Positions 22,357 through 24,091 of a stretch of DNA of 24,091 nucleotides are shown in pieces; positions within the stretch are counted from its first letter, which is position 1, and each line of letters begins with the position of its first letter. The notes under the pieces are model-generated. The model saw nothing but the letters and a program-made list of their open reading frames with translations. It had not been told where the DNA came from and searched no databases. The stretch is from the NCBI GenBank assembly GCA_049601975.1, contig JBMYRC010000057.1:1-24091 (forward strand), given 5' to 3'. The translations under genes were made by a program, and so were the position numbers. Source of the DNA: UBA6544 sp049601975 (lineage in GTDB: Bacteria; Pseudomonadota; Alphaproteobacteria; UBA8366).

Positions 22357-22385
22357 TCTATAACAAGGGCATTTCGTCCTGTAAA
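22357..22385 (-). promoter_or_regulatory. sigma70-like promoter for prs
   Basis: On the minus strand TTTACA (22385-22380; 5 of 6 to TTGACA) is followed after 17 nt by TATAGA (22362-22357; 4 of 6 to TATAAT). This predicts a leader of about 35 nt before the prs ATG, which carries the GGGAG ribosome binding site. Confidence 0.5.
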
Positions 22386-22425
22386 CGGCGGGGGAAGATT
22401 CACCCAAAACTAATCCTCTAGGCGG

Positions 22426-23325
22426 TTACTTCAGAGCTGGTGGCAGAGAGAGACCGCCGGAGGTGGAATTACCCAAACGTCGCATGGTCTCAACGATTTG
22501 GCGGCGTAGAGCCAGCGCGACATCAAACGCCGTGGAGCCCCAGCGGCGGGCCAAGCGGCCCTTTCGTACGCGGTTGTCCTGTTTAAGCACGGCGACTGTT
22601 TTTTGCTCGGAATCCCGAATCGTCCAGACGAGTCGGACCTCGTCCTCCTTCTCGGATTGCGGTGTCACTTCAACAATGCCGTCAAGCCGTGCCATCGCCC
22701 CTTCGGGAGATTTCGTAATCGTGATTTCGGTACGGTGTAAGACCGCGCTGAAGGCGCGGCGAAGGGCGTCGTTTCCATCACCCGGAGCGCCCGTTATATC
22801 CCCGATCGCTAAGGACGGAGCCGTGGCGTCAATTTGCGCCGTCCGCTCGCCGATCATTGCGTCGGCGACTTTCGGGGCAACGTCCGCCGTCATCCGTTTG
22901 ATCAAGGGTTGTGGGTCCTTAGTAAGAGCGGCGGTAGGCATCCCAACGCGGCTTTCCAACGCAAGCAATTCCGCTCCGGTTTTGTCCGATAAGCGCCACT
23001 CGATGACCACGGTGGTTTGCCCGGAGGGCGTATTCGTCCGGTGATACCAGCCTTCCAACAGATTTCCCGAGTTGAGAATATCGGCAGCCGTCGCCGGGAC
23101 GTCTTGTGCGCGGAGAAATTCGGCAATGCCATCCGCTAATGGGGCGGCCAGTTCAGGCGGTGCGTCGTAAATTGGTGCAACGACGACGCCCGGGCTGTCT
23201 TGTAGCGTCAGGAGCGGATTGTTTGGGTCTTTCGCGCCGGGCTCGAACGGTCTCGGCAATTTCCCGCATGCCGCCACGGCAACCAGGCTCAGACCGACGA
23301 GCGCTTTAATCCAGAATGAGGACAC
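22426..23325 (-). CDS. predicted lipoprotein of unknown function
   Basis: A 299-residue protein with a lipoprotein signal (hydrophobic LVGLSLVAVAAC, lipid-attached C20, +2 residue Gly, favouring outer-membrane location). The mature part has no further membrane segments and shows mixed alpha/beta sequence. A stretch around residues 44-80 (SPGVVVAPIYDAPPELAAPLADGIAEFL) and a C-terminal Arg-rich helix (RRQIVETMRRLG) stand out. I do not recognise a named domain. The start is GTG 23325 without a clear ribosome binding site. It lies between pgeF (58 nt upstream, same strand) and prs. An envelope or trafficking role is possible but not shown. Confidence 0.75.
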   Translation of the reverse strand: MSSFWIKALVGLSLVAVAACGKLPRPFEPGAKDPNNPLLTLQDSPGVVVAPIYDAPPELAAPLADGIAEFLRAQDVPATAADILNSGNLLEGWYHRTNTPSGQTTVVIEWRLSDKTGAELLALESRVGMPTAALTKDPQPLIKRMTADVAPKVADAMIGERTAQIDATAPSLAIGDITGAPGDGNDALRRAFSAVLHRTEITITKSPEGAMARLDGIVEVTPQSEKEDEVRLVWTIRDSEQKTVAVLKQDNRVRKGRLARRWGSTAFDVALALRRQIVETMRRLGNSTSGGLSLPPALK

Positions 23326-23383
23326 AACAGACGAGGCTGCCGATCAGCGTCAGCGCGATTAATTGCATTAAGTAGGGCACAGG

Positions 23384-24091
23384 TCAGTCACCAAGGCTGA
23401 TGGCGGAGAGGCCCCGACCGTAATCGGTCTCGCCGCGATGGGTTGAACGGCGATAGCTGAAGAAACGGTCGTCCTCGGCGCAAGTATCCATAGCGAGATG
23501 GTTGATCGACGCGAGGCCTAAATTCTCGAGAAGGCTCACCACGCAGCCAGTCAGATCGAACATGTGGTGACCTTCGCGCTTGGATGGTCGGAAGAATCGG
23601 GCGTTATTTGCATCCCGCTCCAGGAAGGGTGTGGGGAATTCAGGGCCGACTTCATATGATTCTTGTGCAATGGCGGGGCCGACCGCCGCGTGAATATTCC
23701 GGCGGTTGGCGCTCAGACCTTCCATCGCTTCCACCGTGGCAGCCAACACTCCGACGACTGTACCGCGCCACCCGGAATGTGCGGCGGCGACGATTCCGGC
23801 TGATGGATCTGAGAAGAGAACCGGCACGCAATCCGCGGTCAACACACCGAGGACGACGCCCGGGCAATTCGTCACCAGGGCATCCGCCTTGGGCGTCTGG
23901 GCGGTATCCCAAGTATCGGAATTGACTTGGACAACATCGGCGCCGTGCACCTGGTAAATCGTATGCAACGCTTCGGCGGGCCTATTTATCGCGGCCATCG
24001 CGCGCTTGCGGTTCTCGTGCACGTTCTCTGTCTTGTCGTCGGAACCGAGTCCGACATTGAGCGAATCGTATATCCCGTCACTGACACCGCC
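23384..24091 (-). CDS. pgeF: polyphenol oxidase / purine nucleosidase-like protein (YfiH/PgeF family), 5' end cut by window
   Basis: A member of the YfiH (multicopper polyphenol oxidase-annotated) family. Members have been reported as purine nucleoside phosphorylase/adenosine deaminase-like and as a peptidoglycan-editing factor. The visible metal-site residues are H in YQVHGADV, C in LTADCVPVLFSDP and H in AAAHSGWRGT; a C-terminal FFSYRRS block matches the family. The reading frame is open to the window edge, and the part before GTG 24022 reads GGVSDGIYDSLNVGLG, a family N-terminal block. The GTG at 24022 is therefore not the start and the gene continues past 24091. The lipoprotein starts 58 nt downstream. 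Confidence 0.92.
   Translation of the reverse strand, partial: GGVSDGIYDSLNVGLGSDDKTENVHENRKRAMAAINRPAEALHTIYQVHGADVVQVNSDTWDTAQTPKADALVTNCPGVVLGVLTADCVPVLFSDPSAGIVAAAHSGWRGTVVGVLAATVEAMEGLSANRRNIHAAVGPAIAQESYEVGPEFPTPFLERDANNARFFRPSKREGHHMFDLTGCVVSLLENLGLASINHLAMDTCAEDDRFFSYRRSTHRGETDYGRGLSAISLGD

Overview
This window looks like a chromosomal segment of an alphaproteobacterium, probably a free-living Rhodospirillales-like or marine lineage. The main reasons are the NUDIX / small DUF6111-type membrane protein / CCA-transferase string, the petA-petB-petC order of a cytochrome bc1 complex, the prs-rplY-pth-ychF string with a long CTC-type bL25, and aerobic hemF next to trmL. GC content is moderate. 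I see no rRNA, tRNA, CRISPR array, transposase or phage gene. The gene assignments rest on motif and family recognition by eye. No database search was run.

Layout. Positions 1-2000 (+) hold the 3' part of a CoA-pyrophosphatase-like NUDIX gene, a small membrane protein and a CCA tRNA nucleotidyltransferase. Positions 2062-6813 are an accessory metabolic block: a TauD/TfdA dioxygenase and an enoyl-CoA hydratase/isomerase with an internal stop (both +), an MFS transporter and an AA_synth (PF06684) protein (both -), a frameshifted cupin (+), and a short-chain dehydrogenase (-). The SDR is the last gene of a minus-strand run, trmL-hemF-exported protein-SDR (8723 down to 6028), which has a good sigma70-like promoter. 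Divergent from it, petABC (8971-11618, +) encodes the bc1 complex and ends in a strong terminator built around a dispersed repeat. MTA phosphorylase follows (+).

Positions 12665-17817 form a second metabolic block. A dienelactone-hydrolase-like gene and a rhodanese gene (-) are followed by an SDR (-). Divergent from the SDR is a ThDP enzyme of the 2-hydroxyacyl-CoA lyase / oxalyl-CoA decarboxylase family (+), which converges on a class III (CaiB/BaiF) CoA-transferase (-). The lyase and transferase could form a formyl-CoA-recycling 2-hydroxyacid cleavage cycle analogous to Oxc/Frc. This is the most interesting functional hypothesis here. Positions 17994-18864 (+) hold a damaged TPR gene and a lipoprotein gene with an internal stop. 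From 24091 down to 18901 (-) lie pgeF (cut by the window end), a lipoprotein, prs, rplY, pth and ychF: housekeeping genes for nucleotide metabolism and translation.

A recurring anomaly is single-base damage. There are two in-frame TAA codons (3115, 18385) and one clear and one probable frameshift (about 5692-5703 and about 18297-18301). All fall in accessory genes and none in the core genes, so they are either real gene decay or assembly/sequencing errors. No intergenic stretch exceeds 300 bases.
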